From NCBI GenBank assembly GCA_041552055.1, contig JBFELO010000012.1, positions 1 through 58,337 on the forward strand: a stretch of DNA of 58,337 bases, in the 5' to 3' direction. Numbering within the stretch: position 1 is the first letter of the stretch; each line of letters starts with the position of its first letter. A program made the translations under genes and the position numbers. The notes beneath the pieces were generated by a model. It was not told where the DNA came from and did not search any database. It saw only the letters and a program-made list of their open reading frames with translations. This document shows positions 46,262 through 55,800 of the stretch, piece by piece. Source of the DNA: JBFELO01 sp041552055. GTDB taxonomy: Bacteria > Acidobacteriota > Thermoanaerobaculia > Thermoanaerobaculales > Sulfomarinibacteraceae.

Positions 46262-48201
46262 GGGCGATCCGTGTCCTGGTGACGGTGGCTTTGGTGGCCA
46301 CTGCCGTCGCATGCGGTGGTGATACGCCACAACCGACCGACCGTCGCCTCGACTTGCTCGATCAGGCGTTCGCGTTGCGGCATCAGGAACCCGAGCGCGC
46401 CGCCGAGTTGCTCGCCGCCGCCGGACGCGGTGCCTCCCTCGAGCGTGCCCGGCTCGAGGCCTGGCTCGAGGCCCTGGAGCTGGGGAACGCGACCGCAGAC
46501 CAGTGGCGGGCGCTGCTCGATGATCTGCCGCCGGCCGACCTCGCGGCTCGCGCTCGGCTCGGGCTCGCCGAGACCCTGATCGATGCCGGCGAGATCGCGG
46601 ACGCCGTTATTCTGCTCGAGGGCGTCCCGGGCGAGGCTCGGGAGGATGCCGACGAGATCCTCGTCTCCCTGGGGGGTGGCCCGTGGCGAGAGTCGGCCGC
46701 CCGCCGACTGGCGGTTCTCGCGCCCCACCGGCTGAGGCGAATCGCCGCAGACCTCGAGGAGCAAATCGAGGTCGACCTCACCGTCGATCAGAGGCTCGAG
46801 CGGGCGACTCGGTGGTGTGATGTGGGTTGGCCGCTGACGGCGGCGACAGAGCTCCGCGCCCAGCGATGGCAGGGAGAAGCCGAGCAGCGCCGGCGGCTCG
46901 CCGCCGCCCGTGCCGAGCTGGAGGCCGGGTCGACCAGTCGCGCACTGAGGTTGCTGCCGAGTGTCCGGGACTCGGAGACGGAGGCTCTGGTCCTGCGTGC
47001 CGAGGCGTATCGGAGGCGGGGTTGGCAGCGCGTGCCAGATCCAGACGCGCGCCGCGCGTTCGTCGACTGTCTCGGCGTCGCGAGCCGTGTCGTGACCTCC
47101 GGGGGGGGCGATGACGGGTCGCAGATTCCCGGTTTGCGCCTGGTGCTGGAGTGCGGGACCGAGGCCGGCGACCTCGAACGGGCTCTCGCCGCCTGGCGGC
47201 GGCTCGAGGCGATCGGGTGGCAGGGTGAGAGGAGGAGTTGGCTGGGGAGAAGGCTCGGCGTCGCAGTTGCGCAACGGGGCGAGGCTCTCGAGGTGGTCCA
47301 AGATATTGCCGGTGCGTTGCCCAATCACGAGCGCTGTCTGCGGTTCTGGCGGGCATGGGCGGCCGCCGGCGGCGAAAAGCAAATGGAACAGCTCGCCGAG
47401 GTGTCGCCGGCGGACATGTACGGCATCTGGGCCCGTCGGGCACTCGGTCTCACGCCGCCGGACGCCGTCGAGCTGGCGGAAGCGGCCGATCCGAGCCGAC
47501 CGCCCGTCTCCGCGCAGTGGTTGATGGATCGTGATGCGCCTGAACTAGCGATGCGCGAGTGGCGGCGGGTCGCCGCTGCGCGGGGCAGTACGCCGCAGGA
47601 GTCACTGGCGGCGGCCGCACACCTTGCGGGTCTCGGCGACAACCACAACTCGATCGGGTGGCTGCGAATGGCGTTCCCCGAGCTCGGTGGGGTGGAGATG
47701 TGGCGAGCTCCGTCGAACGCGGTGCGGCTCTACCTGCCGCTGCCGTGGCACCGCGAGCTGACGGCCGCCGCCCGGGCGGCCGGCATCGAGCCGTGGTTGT
47801 TGGCGGCGGTGGGCCGTCAGGAGAGTGTGATGACCGCCCACGCCCGGTCTCCTCGCGGGGCGATCGGAGTGCTGCAGTTGATGCCGGAAACCGCTCGCAT
47901 GCACGCTCGCGCGCTCGGTTTTGGCAGCGCTCCCGATCTCAGCGACCCATCGATCAACCTCCGGATCGGTGCGCACGAGCTCGGGCGTCTGCTGCGAAAG
48001 TTCGGCGCGGTGGAACCGGCGTTGGCGGCCTACAACGGAGGCGAAACCCGTGTCCGTCGCTGGTGGCGCCGGTGGTCCGATGAGCGCCGCTTCACCGAGG
48101 CGATTCCCATCCCGGAGACCTATAACTACGTCCGACGGGTGCGCTTCCTGTCCGAGGCGTATCGGCTGGTCTACGACGATGTATGGAGGAGGGCACCATG
48201 A
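46258..48201 (+). CDS. Lytic transglycosylase lipoprotein (Slt70-like)
   Basis: 647 residues from GTG 46258, overlapping the upstream stop by four bases. The signal peptide has a lipobox TAVAC (Cys near 19), so it should sit on a membrane facing the periplasm. A long alpha-helical superhelix (about 25-500) is followed by the SLT domain: catalytic E522 in VGRQESVMTAHARSPRGAIG, then VLQLMPETA, NLRIGAHELGRLL, ALAAYNGG and the closing PETYNYVRRV. It cleaves peptidoglycan glycan strands to 1,6-anhydro ends. It is translationally coupled to both neighbours. Confidence 0.92.
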   Translation: MRAIRVLVTVALVATAVACGGDTPQPTDRRLDLLDQAFALRHQEPERAAELLAAAGRGASLERARLEAWLEALELGNATADQWRALLDDLPPADLAARARLGLAETLIDAGEIADAVILLEGVPGEAREDADEILVSLGGGPWRESAARRLAVLAPHRLRRIAADLEEQIEVDLTVDQRLERATRWCDVGWPLTAATELRAQRWQGEAEQRRRLAAARAELEAGSTSRALRLLPSVRDSETEALVLRAEAYRRRGWQRVPDPDARRAFVDCLGVASRVVTSGGGDDGSQIPGLRLVLECGTEAGDLERALAAWRRLEAIGWQGERRSWLGRRLGVAVAQRGEALEVVQDIAGALPNHERCLRFWRAWAAAGGEKQMEQLAEVSPADMYGIWARRALGLTPPDAVELAEAADPSRPPVSAQWLMDRDAPELAMREWRRVAAARGSTPQESLAAAAHLAGLGDNHNSIGWLRMAFPELGGVEMWRAPSNAVRLYLPLPWHRELTAAARAAGIEPWLLAAVGRQESVMTAHARSPRGAIGVLQLMPETARMHARALGFGSAPDLSDPSINLRIGAHELGRLLRKFGAVEPALAAYNGGETRVRRWWRRWSDERRFTEAIPIPETYNYVRRVRFLSEAYRLVYDDVWRRAP

Positions 48202-48587
48202 CCGAGATCGAAGTTCACAGCCACGAACGGCGACAGCTCATCGTGATTACCGCCGAGGTCCAGAGGGCGGTCCGGGAGTCGGGCGTCGATCGCGGGTTGT
48301 GCCACGTGTACGTGCCGCACACGACGGCTGCCGTCGTGGTCAACGAGAACGCGGACCCAGACGTGCCGAGAGATCTCTTGGCGGCCTATGAGACGTTGGT
48401 CCCGAAAATCTCCTTTGCCCACGCCGAGGGCAATTCGGACGCCCACTTCCTGTCCACGGTTCTCGGGTGCTCGGTGACCGTGCCGGTGGAGGCGGGGCGG
48501 GCGCGGCTCGGCACCTGGCAGGGGATCTTCTTCGTCGAGCTGGACGGTCCCAGGACCCGGAGGGTCTGCGTGACCGTGGCCCCATGA
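48198..48587 (+). CDS. YjbQ/UPF0047 family protein
   Basis: 129 residues from ATG 48198, overlapping the transglycosylase stop (ATGA) with GGAGG upstream. Conserved blocks CHVYVPHTTAAVVVNENADP, SDAHFLSTVLG, GTWQGIFFVELDGPR match the UPF0047 family, which forms small trimeric barrels and is often annotated as a secondary thiamine-phosphate synthase. Its physiological job is not settled. The overlap places it as third gene of the operon starting at 44792. Confidence 0.93.
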   Translation: MTEIEVHSHERRQLIVITAEVQRAVRESGVDRGLCHVYVPHTTAAVVVNENADPDVPRDLLAAYETLVPKISFAHAEGNSDAHFLSTVLGCSVTVPVEAGRARLGTWQGIFFVELDGPRTRRVCVTVAP

Positions 48588-48801
48588 GACGACCACTCCC
48601 CCACTCGATCGGCTGATCAGGAACACGGCCCTTCGGCGTGATAGACGGTCGCCGGTGAGCCGGCGTCAGCCATCTCTTTCTCAGCACTTTACATGCTCGA
48701 TTGGTTATTTAGTTGAGGAAATAAGTGCAACGAAAATAAACACTTGACACTCTTGACAGACCCTGGATGAAGCGCAAAACGGAGTGCTGGAGGCGTGGAC
48801 C
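48588..48801. other. AT-rich spacer upstream of the cytochrome remnant
   Basis: 48680-48760 is far richer in A/T than its surroundings. It contains GCACTT (48684-48689), AAGTGC (48723-48728) and CACTT (48741-48745), which can form alternative short inverted repeats, and two TTGACA boxes (48744-48749 and 48753-48758) without a good -10. It may be the relic control region of the cytochrome gene. Confidence 0.4.
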
Positions 48802-49500
48802 ATGTGCGAATCGAGACTGAGTTCGTGGCTGTCGACCGCCGCTGTGCGGACCATTTCAGTGGCTGTGGCGGCTGCTTTGGCCGCTGGCCAGGGTCTCGCC
48901 CAGGAAACGTCCGAGCTCGAGATGGCGCAGGTGGAGGAGGTGGGGAAATTCGAACCGATCGACAGCTCGGTGTTCACGGACTGCCACGAGGAGAGTGCCC
49001 ACGGAACCGACTTCAACACCGACCTGCAGCACTCGGTGCACGACGGGATGGAGTGTCTCGATTGCCACGTCGATCGCGACACAGTCCCTCATCGGGTGGC
49101 CGACCAGCCGTTCCACGTCGGCTACGAGGGATGTCGCAGCTGCCACGACGAGGCCTCGGAGCAGTACCAGGCTCACGGCCGTGCGGCGCGCGGCACGTGC
49201 GAGGACATTCCCCACTGATCGGACTGTCACGGCGACCACGACATCCTGCCGAGCAAGGACCCGACATCGACCGTCAACCCGGACACCTTGCAGCACACCT
49301 GCGGTGAGTGCCGCCCCAACATCTCGGCAAAGATGGCGGCGATGCGGATCCATGGCGTCGGCGGCCAGGGTCTGCGCACGCCGGCAGCCGACCTCGTGGA
49401 GAAGATCTACATCGTGGCGATCACCGTGCTCATCGGGCTGATGGCGCTGCACCGGGCAATTGATCTGCAGCGGCACCTGCGCGACGGTTTGGCGAAGCGG
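48802..49500 (+). pseudogene. Decayed multiheme cytochrome c gene
   Basis: Starts ATG 48802 behind GGAGG with a signal peptide ending LAQE. CLDCH (49054-49068) and CRSCH (49132-49146) are intact heme sites. The first site reads FTDCH (48973-48987; TTC where TGC is expected). The fourth reads CED, then 18 extra bases containing a TGA stop, then CHGDHDILPS (49198-49230). The fifth reads CGECR (49300-49314; CGC for CAC). After the stop the same frame continues to a hydrophobic helix (KIYIVAITVLIGLMALH, about 49400-49450) like the membrane part of such electron-transfer proteins. It then fades into intergenic repeat. Several independent lesions support loss of function. Confidence 0.85.
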
Positions 49501-49639
49501 CCCCAGGGGATGCGGACGTGGACACGGACTCGGGACTTTGTACTCTGCTCCTTGCTCCCTGAACCTGGCTGGGCCGGAGGGGTCTCGCATCTGGTGACCG
49601 GGCGGGCGGGGGATGACCGGCGCCTGCGGCACCTGGGCG

Positions 49640-49720
49640 TGAGGGCATGGGGGTTCTCCCAGAGCTGTGCCGATCGGCCCCCGAGCCCCCAGGTCCCCAC
49701 GCCCAGGCTGGGCGGGGGAT
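49640..49720. repeat. GC-rich intergenic repeat copy
   Basis: GGGGGTTCTCCCAGAGCTGT, GATCGGCCCCCGAGCCCCCA, CCCCACGCCCAGG and CTGGGCGGGGGATC occur in the same order as the copies at 15317 and 20229. GGGCGTGAGGGCATGGGGG on the left opposes the right arm. Confidence 0.55.
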
Positions 49721-49761
49721 CGGGTCCTGCGGTACACTCGCGCTGAGAGGAGCGGGACGCG

Positions 49762-50010
49762 ATGAGTGTGGATCCGAAGCTTCTGGAGATACTGGTCTGT
49801 CCGGTGGACAAGACCCCGCTCGAGGTTGTCGAGCTTCCCGACGCCGTGCGACAGCGGCTGGTGGAGAAGTACCGTGACCAGTTCCGGGACGAGGAACCGG
49901 TGGTGGAGGTGGGCCTGGCGTCGCCTGCCGGCCGGGTCTATCCAGTGGTGTCAGGAATCCCGGTGATGCTTGTGGAGGACGCTCTGACCCGCGAGGAGAT
50001 CGAGGGCTGA
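49762..50010 (+). CDS. Trm112-like small protein (UPF0434)
   Basis: 82 residues from ATG 49762 with GAGAGGAG upstream. LLEILVCPVDKTPLEV at the N-terminus and VYPVVSGIPVMLVEDA near the end are the Trm112p/YcaR signature. Only one Cys of the possible zinc site remains (C13), so metal binding is doubtful. Family members activate methyltransferases in eukaryotes and archaea; in bacteria the role is poorly known. The xseA frame opens soon after. Confidence 0.88.
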   Translation: MSVDPKLLEILVCPVDKTPLEVVELPDAVRQRLVEKYRDQFRDEEPVVEVGLASPAGRVYPVVSGIPVMLVEDALTREEIEG

Positions 50011-50098
50011 GGCCGCGCCGGAAGGACGTCGCGTGGGGGGTGCGTCCCGCCGTCGCGATCGAAACCTCTGCCCGCCGCTCCATCGGGGTGTGGACCGC

Positions 50099-51529
50099 AT
50101 GGATCAGGATGCGCGGAAGGGGCGGACGGTGAGCGAGCGCCTGTGGACCGTCACCGCACTCATCAGCGAGATCAACTCGCTGCTCGAGGAGGGGTTCTCG
50201 GGCATTCGCGTCGAGGGTGAGCTGACCAACGTCTCCCGCTCGGCCCGCGGCCACGTCTACTTCTCCCTCAAGGACGGGGCCGCGTCACTGGACTGCGTGA
50301 TGTGGGCGACCCGTGCGGGGCGGCTCAAGTTCGAGATCGAGGACGGGCTGGCGATCATCGCGACCGGATCCCTGACCATCTACCCGCAGCGGGGGCGATT
50401 CCAGATGGTTGTCGATACCATCGAGCCCCAGGGGATCGGAGCGCTCCAGCTCGCGTTCGAGCAGCTCAAGCGACGGCTCACGGACGAGGGTCTGTTCGAC
50501 GTCGAGCGCAAGCGACAACTGCCGGCGCTGCCCAGCAGGGTCGGCATCGTGACCTCGCTGTCCGGGGCCGCATTGCACGACATGCTCAACGTGTTGCTGC
50601 GCTTCCCCCACCTCGAGGTCGTGGTCGCGCCGGCCGCCGTTCAGGGTGATGGTGCCGCGAACGAGATCGCCCGGGCGGTCGATCGTCTGGCGGGTTCCGG
50701 TCTGGTGGACGTCGTCATCGTCGGCCGTGGCGGTGGCAGCCTCGAGGACCTGTGGGCGTTCAACGAGGAAGAAGTGGCGCGGGCGATAGCAGCTTCGGCG
50801 GTCCCGGTCATCTCCGGCGTGGGTCACGAGGTGGACTTCACCATCGCTGACTTCGTGGCCGACGTGCGCGCGACCACGCCGACCCAGGCTGCCGAGATCG
50901 TGGTTGCGCGGCTGGAGGAGCAGTCGCGCCGGCTGGCGGAGGCCGAGATCGCCCTCGCGCGCGACCTGCGGCGGCGATTGGAGCTGTCCCGAGCCAGGCT
51001 CGTGGGGTTGGCGGGTTCGGCGGGACTGGCACGGGTCCCGCAGAAGGTGCGTCGGCTCGCCGATAGACTGCAGCGCGCTGATCGCCTGCCCGCGCTCGTG
51101 CTGGCCCTCGTGCGCCGGTCGGCGGAGCGCTGCGAGCGGGCGGAGTCCATCCTTCGCCGGTTGCCGGCGCGTGTCGCCGCAGGGGGTCACGCACGTTTCG
51201 TGGCGGGTCGCCGGCAGCAGCTGGTGCAGCTGATGCGCGGTCGGATCGTGGGCACCCGTGCCTCGGTCGCCGCCGGTGAGCGCGCCCTCGGCCATCTCAA
51301 CCCGCACCGGGTGCTGCAGCGCGGCTACTCGATCACCACGGTGGAGGGGGATCGAACGCCGCTGCGCGATGCAGCTCGAGTACGCGCCGGGCAGGCACTG
51401 TGGACCGTGCTGGCGAAGGGGACCGTGCGCTCGTTGGTCGCCGGTACGGCCAAGGGGTCGGTTCGTCGAAAAGTCGGAGGATCGGAGCAGATTTCGTTGT
51501 TCGATGACGAGATCAGTGGTGAGTCGTGA
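50099..51529 (+). CDS. xseA: Exodeoxyribonuclease VII large subunit
   Basis: 476 residues from ATG 50099; GTG 50129 with GGAAGGGG six bases before is an equally good start. The N-terminal OB fold (about residues 15-110) contains RVEGELTNVSRSARGHVYFS. The catalytic domain has PSRVGIVTSLSGAALHDMLN, VIVGRGGGSLEDLWAFNEE, PVISGVGHEVDFTIADFVAD and RATTPTQAAE. A long coiled coil and the C-terminal HRVLQRGYSI motif follow. With XseB it degrades single-stranded DNA. xseB follows after about 100 bases. Confidence 0.95.
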   Translation: MDQDARKGRTVSERLWTVTALISEINSLLEEGFSGIRVEGELTNVSRSARGHVYFSLKDGAASLDCVMWATRAGRLKFEIEDGLAIIATGSLTIYPQRGRFQMVVDTIEPQGIGALQLAFEQLKRRLTDEGLFDVERKRQLPALPSRVGIVTSLSGAALHDMLNVLLRFPHLEVVVAPAAVQGDGAANEIARAVDRLAGSGLVDVVIVGRGGGSLEDLWAFNEEEVARAIAASAVPVISGVGHEVDFTIADFVADVRATTPTQAAEIVVARLEEQSRRLAEAEIALARDLRRRLELSRARLVGLAGSAGLARVPQKVRRLADRLQRADRLPALVLALVRRSAERCERAESILRRLPARVAAGGHARFVAGRRQQLVQLMRGRIVGTRASVAAGERALGHLNPHRVLQRGYSITTVEGDRTPLRDAARVRAGQALWTVLAKGTVRSLVAGTAKGSVRRKVGGSEQISLFDDEISGES

Positions 51530-51636
51530 GGGTGGAGGCTCACATGGTCACGGTTGACTTCCGCAGGGTGTCTCGGATGAACTTGGTGTGGGAGGAGTGG
51601 CCGTGAGCCGTCATTGTGCGCCGAACGGAGTGTGTG

Positions 51637-51879
51637 ATGAGCGACCAATCCAATGAGGCACGGTTCGAGAACCAGCTCGCCAAGCTCGAGGACATCGTCG
51701 AGCGTCTCGAGGACGACGCCGTAGGACTCGAGGAATCGCTCGAACTGTTCGAGCAGGGCATGGAGCTCGTGAAGGCGTGCCGCGAACGCCTGGAGCAGGT
51801 GGAGCAGCGGGTGGCGCGTTTGCTCGACTCCGAGGAGGGTGACAATGCCACGGTGCCCCTCGACGAGGAGCCCTCTTGA
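51637..51879 (+). CDS. xseB: Exodeoxyribonuclease VII small subunit
   Basis: 80 residues from ATG 51637 (MSDQSNEARFENQLAKLEDI). Typical XseB helical hairpin: LEDIVERLEDDAVGLEESLE then LFEQGMELVKACRERLEQVE. Several copies bind the XseA coiled coil and restrain the nuclease. The stop overlaps the TTG start of the next gene. An upstream GTG (51616) adds seven unlikely residues. Confidence 0.95.
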   Translation: MSDQSNEARFENQLAKLEDIVERLEDDAVGLEESLELFEQGMELVKACRERLEQVEQRVARLLDSEEGDNATVPLDEEPS

Positions 51880-52778
51880 ACCTCCCGGAACTGCTCGCGA
51901 CCGAGCGGGAGGTGGTCGAGGAAGGGCTCGAGCGTGTCCTGCCTCGCTCGGCGACCTGGCCCGAGCGACTGCACCGGGCGATGCGTTACGCCGTGTTCGG
52001 CGGCGGCAAGCGGGTGCGCCCGATCCTCGCGCGCCTCGCCCATGCTGCGGCCGGAGGCGTGCCGGCGCGCATCACCGAGGCCGCGTGCGGCCTCGAGCTG
52101 ATCCACACCTACTCCCTCGTCCACGACGATCTGCCGGCCCTCGACGACGACAGCCTCCGACGCGGCCAGCCCTCCGTGCACGTGGCCTTCGACGAGGCAA
52201 CGGCAATCCTGGTCGGTGATGCCCTGCTGACTCACGGCCTGTGGCTGATCGTGCGTTGCCCCGAGGGCGACGAGTGGGCGGTGCGACGTGCGGCCGCCGC
52301 CGACATCGTCGCGCAGGCGATCTCGTCGGTGGGGATGGTGGGTGGGCAGATGGAAGACCTGGAGGCCACAGGTCAGGTGGTGAGCGGAGGGGGAGACCCC
52401 GCGGAGCGTCTGGAGCGCATCCACCGCCACAAGACCGGTTGCCTGCTGCGCGCCTCCGTGGAGATGGGAGCGGTGCTGGCAGGAGTGTCCGCTGCCGACC
52501 GGGAGCTGTTCGCCCGATTCGGAGCCAACCTCGGGTTGGCCTTCCAGGTGGCCGATGACATTCTCGACGCGACCGCGACCGTCGCCGACCTCGGAAAGTC
52601 CCCGGGCAAGGACGCCGATACCGGCAAGCTCACCTACGTGACGCTGTACGGCCTCGAGGCGTCTCGCGCAAGACTCACCGAGTTGGAGCACCGGCTGGTA
52701 GAGCAGGCGTCGGACCTCGAGGGCGAGGATGGTCCGCTGGCCGCGCTCGCCAGGTACGTCGCTCGACGGTCCAGCTGA
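51876..52778 (+). CDS. ispA: Polyprenyl (farnesyl/geranylgeranyl) diphosphate synthase
   Basis: 300 residues from TTG 51876, overlapping the xseB stop (TTGA). First Asp-rich motif HDDLPALDDD (about residues 87-96), GGKRVRP near 45, a QMEDLEATG segment, second Asp-rich motif VADDILDAT and GKDADTGKLTYV. It condenses IPP with allylic diphosphates for quinone, carrier-lipid or hopanoid synthesis. The xseA-xseB-ispA order is common in bacteria, usually followed by dxs; here the giant membrane protein gene follows instead. Chain length cannot be told with certainty, so the symbol is by context. Confidence 0.92.
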   Translation: MNLPELLATEREVVEEGLERVLPRSATWPERLHRAMRYAVFGGGKRVRPILARLAHAAAGGVPARITEAACGLELIHTYSLVHDDLPALDDDSLRRGQPSVHVAFDEATAILVGDALLTHGLWLIVRCPEGDEWAVRRAAAADIVAQAISSVGMVGGQMEDLEATGQVVSGGGDPAERLERIHRHKTGCLLRASVEMGAVLAGVSAADRELFARFGANLGLAFQVADDILDATATVADLGKSPGKDADTGKLTYVTLYGLEASRARLTELEHRLVEQASDLEGEDGPLAALARYVARRSS

Positions 52779-52860
52779 CCGGCGCCCTCGCGGCGCGACC
52801 CGGTGAGGTATGTGGGCTTGCTCGTTGATCGCCGTCGCTCAGATCCGGTACCCTCGATAC

Positions 52861-55800
52861 ATGCCAACGCGCCGCGCGTGGCTGCTGCTGCTGCTCGCGA
52901 TCACCCTGCGCCTGCTCAGCCAGGGCTGGGACGCAGGTCTCGGCAACACGCCTCATCCGGATGAACGCCAGGTGGGGTACGTGTCCGAGCGACTCGAGGG
53001 CTGGTTCGACGATCCCGAGTTCTACGCGTACGGCTCGCTTCACTTTCAGGCGGTGCGAGCGGCGACTGCCGTGCTGGGGCTCGACCGGGACAACCGGGGA
53101 CTCGTGGTCGGCGGTCGCGTCCTGTCGCTGTTGGCAGTGATGCTGGCGATCGTGCTCGGCTGGTGGATGGTGCGTCGGGCCTGGGGCGAGCGCACCGCGA
53201 ATCTGTACCTGTTGTTGGCGGCGTTCATTCCGCTCGACATCCAGCAGTCGCACTTCGCCACCGTCGAGGCCCACCACACGGCGTGGATCGCGGTCGCCCT
53301 GGCCGGCTGCTTCTGGTTGGGAATGAAGGCGTCGCGTGGTGCCGCGGTCGTGGCGGGCGCCGCCGTGGGAGCGTCGCTGGCGGTCAAGGTGGCATCGCTC
53401 GGGCTCGTGCTTCCGCTCGCCGCGGCGCTCTTCATCGCGTCGCGAAGCCGCGCCTGGCTGCGGGTGCTCGAGCTGGCCGGGTTGGCGGCAACGGCGGCGC
53501 TGTTCGCCTACTGGCTCGCCCAACCGTGGGCATTCGTCGAGGGCCGTCTGCCGATCGCACTGTTGATCGTTGCGGTCACCCCGGTGGTGCTGGCCCGTGT
53601 GGCCCAGTCCACACGAGGAGTCGTGGCAGCCGCCGCGGCAGTCGCAGCCGCCCTGCTGTTCGCGCTCGCCGCCTTTGCGGTCGCGACGGCGGGAGGCCTG
53701 GACGGAGACGGCTCGGCCGTGTCACGAGTCGTAGGACCCCACCTCAACCCGGCCTATCTGGCGGGGGTCGGTGAGCAGGTGGCGATGGTGATGGGCGAGA
53801 TCGATCTCGCCTACGTCCGGGTTTACCGTGGGACCCTGCCCTTTCTGTACTCGGCGCGCGAGCTGATCCGGTGGGGTATCGGCCCGCTGCTGCTGGTGGC
53901 GATCGCCGGCGCGGGCTGGGGTTGCTGGCGCCTGCTCCGGAGTCTCGGCCGGCGGCTGGCTGGGCGCTGGACCCCTGCAACCGTGCTGCTCGCGGTGGTT
54001 CTGGCCTGGCTGGTGCCGATGACCATCCGGCTCGGTACGGTGCACGTCAAATACCTGCGCTACTGGGAGCCGTTGGTCGTCCCGGCGACGATGGTGGCGG
54101 CGTGGGCGCTGCTACGGCTGGAGAGCCGGTGGCGGCGGCCGGCGCTGCTGATCACGGTGTCCGCGACCGTGCTGTGGGGCGTCACCTACCTGTGGGCGTT
54201 CGCCTCGCCGCATCCCCATCGGGTCGCGAGCGAATGGCTGGGTACGATGATGGCCGATGACCAGGTGGTCGCGTTCGAACACTGGGACGAGACGCTCTCC
54301 TTGCCCGGCACAGCTCGCGCGGAGCTCGCGTCGTACGACCTGCCCGACGACGACGCCAAGATCGAGCGTTGGTGTGAGTCCCTGGCGAGCGCCGACTGGG
54401 TGGTGCTCACCTCCAACCGGGTGAGGCGGACCGTGTTGGCCAATGGCGATCGTTTTGCACGCACCGGCCGATTGTACCGGCTGCTGTTGGCGGGGGAGAC
54501 CGGTTTCGATCCGGTAACCACGGCGGCACGCGGCCCGCGTCTGTTCGGCCTCGAACGCGCGGTGCAGCTGGCCGACGAAAGCTTCGTCAACTACGACTTT
54601 CCGAGGGTGGTGATCCTCCGCCGGGTCGCGCCCGTCGATTCGGTGGCGCTGGCCGAGAGTACGCGGCGGCCGCTTCCATACCTCGAGCAGCTGGACGCCG
54701 CACAGCTCGACCGTCGGTTCGTCGACACACTGCCCGCGATTCGACCGGTTCCGACGGCAGCCGGGCAGACCATCGAAATCCTGCTGTGGCTGCTGGTGTT
54801 TGCGGCACTCACCGGCGGTACGTGGGCGCTGCTGCTTCCAGTGGTTCGCGGCTGGCCGGATGCCGGCGTCGGCCTGTCGGTCGTGACCGGATGGCTGGTG
54901 CCGGCGTGGCTACTGTGGCTCGGCTCGGAGCTCGGAGTCTGGCCGGTCAGTGCGGCGTCCGCCACCGGGATCCTGCTCGCCGTCGTGATTGCCGGAGCCT
55001 TTGCCGCCGTGCGACGCCGTGGACTGATCCGGCGCCTGTGGCAGCAGCGACACCGATCGATCGTGGCGGTGCTCGTGGTGGTCGGTGCGGTGTGGCTGTT
55101 GTTCCTGGCGATCCGAGCATCCAACCCGGCCATCTTCTGGGGCGAGAAGCCGATGGACTTCTCGTTTCTCAACGCATTCCTGCGGACGGACAGCTGGCCG
55201 ACGGGCGAGCCGTGGATGGCCGGAATGCCGCTCCACTACTACTACTTCGGCGAGGTGCTGGCGGCGTTCCCGATCCTCGTTGCCGGGAGCGACCCGGCGG
55301 TGGGCTACAACCTCATGGCCGCGACGATTCCGGCGCTGGGCGCGGCAGTGCTCGCGGCGCTCGGCTTGGCCGTGGCGCGCGGTGGGCGGATCGGTGCGGC
55401 CTTCCTCTTGCCGCTCGTCGTTCTGCTCACCGGGAATCTCGGTTGGCTCCTGTCGGACAACCTCCAGCTCGCACGCCAGGGTCGATGGTTCGATCTCTGG
55501 TGGGCGACGTCCAGGGTGATTCCGGGCTTTGCGATCGACGAGTATCCGCTGTGGACGGCGCTGTTCGCGGACCTCCACGGCCACTTCATCGCGCTGCCCG
55601 TGCTGCTGGCGGCGCTGGCGTGGGGGTGGCTCGCCGTCCAGGGTCGACGCGGCTGGTGGCCGGCAGCGCTGATGTGCGGTATCGCCGCCGCGGTGCTGGT
55701 GGCTACCAATCCGTGGGACGTGTTCGTGCTTACCGGAGCGCTGGGGTTGGGCACGCTGGTGGCGGCCGCCCGGCCGGGGGCCGGGTTGCTGCGGCTCGTG

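Noticed and set aside
49216..49218. TGA near a CxxCH motif read as selenocysteine
   Set aside because: The TGA lies inside an 18-base insertion that splits CEDCH rather than replacing a Cys. No convincing SECIS-like hairpin follows, and two other heme sites are broken, so a pseudogene is simpler.
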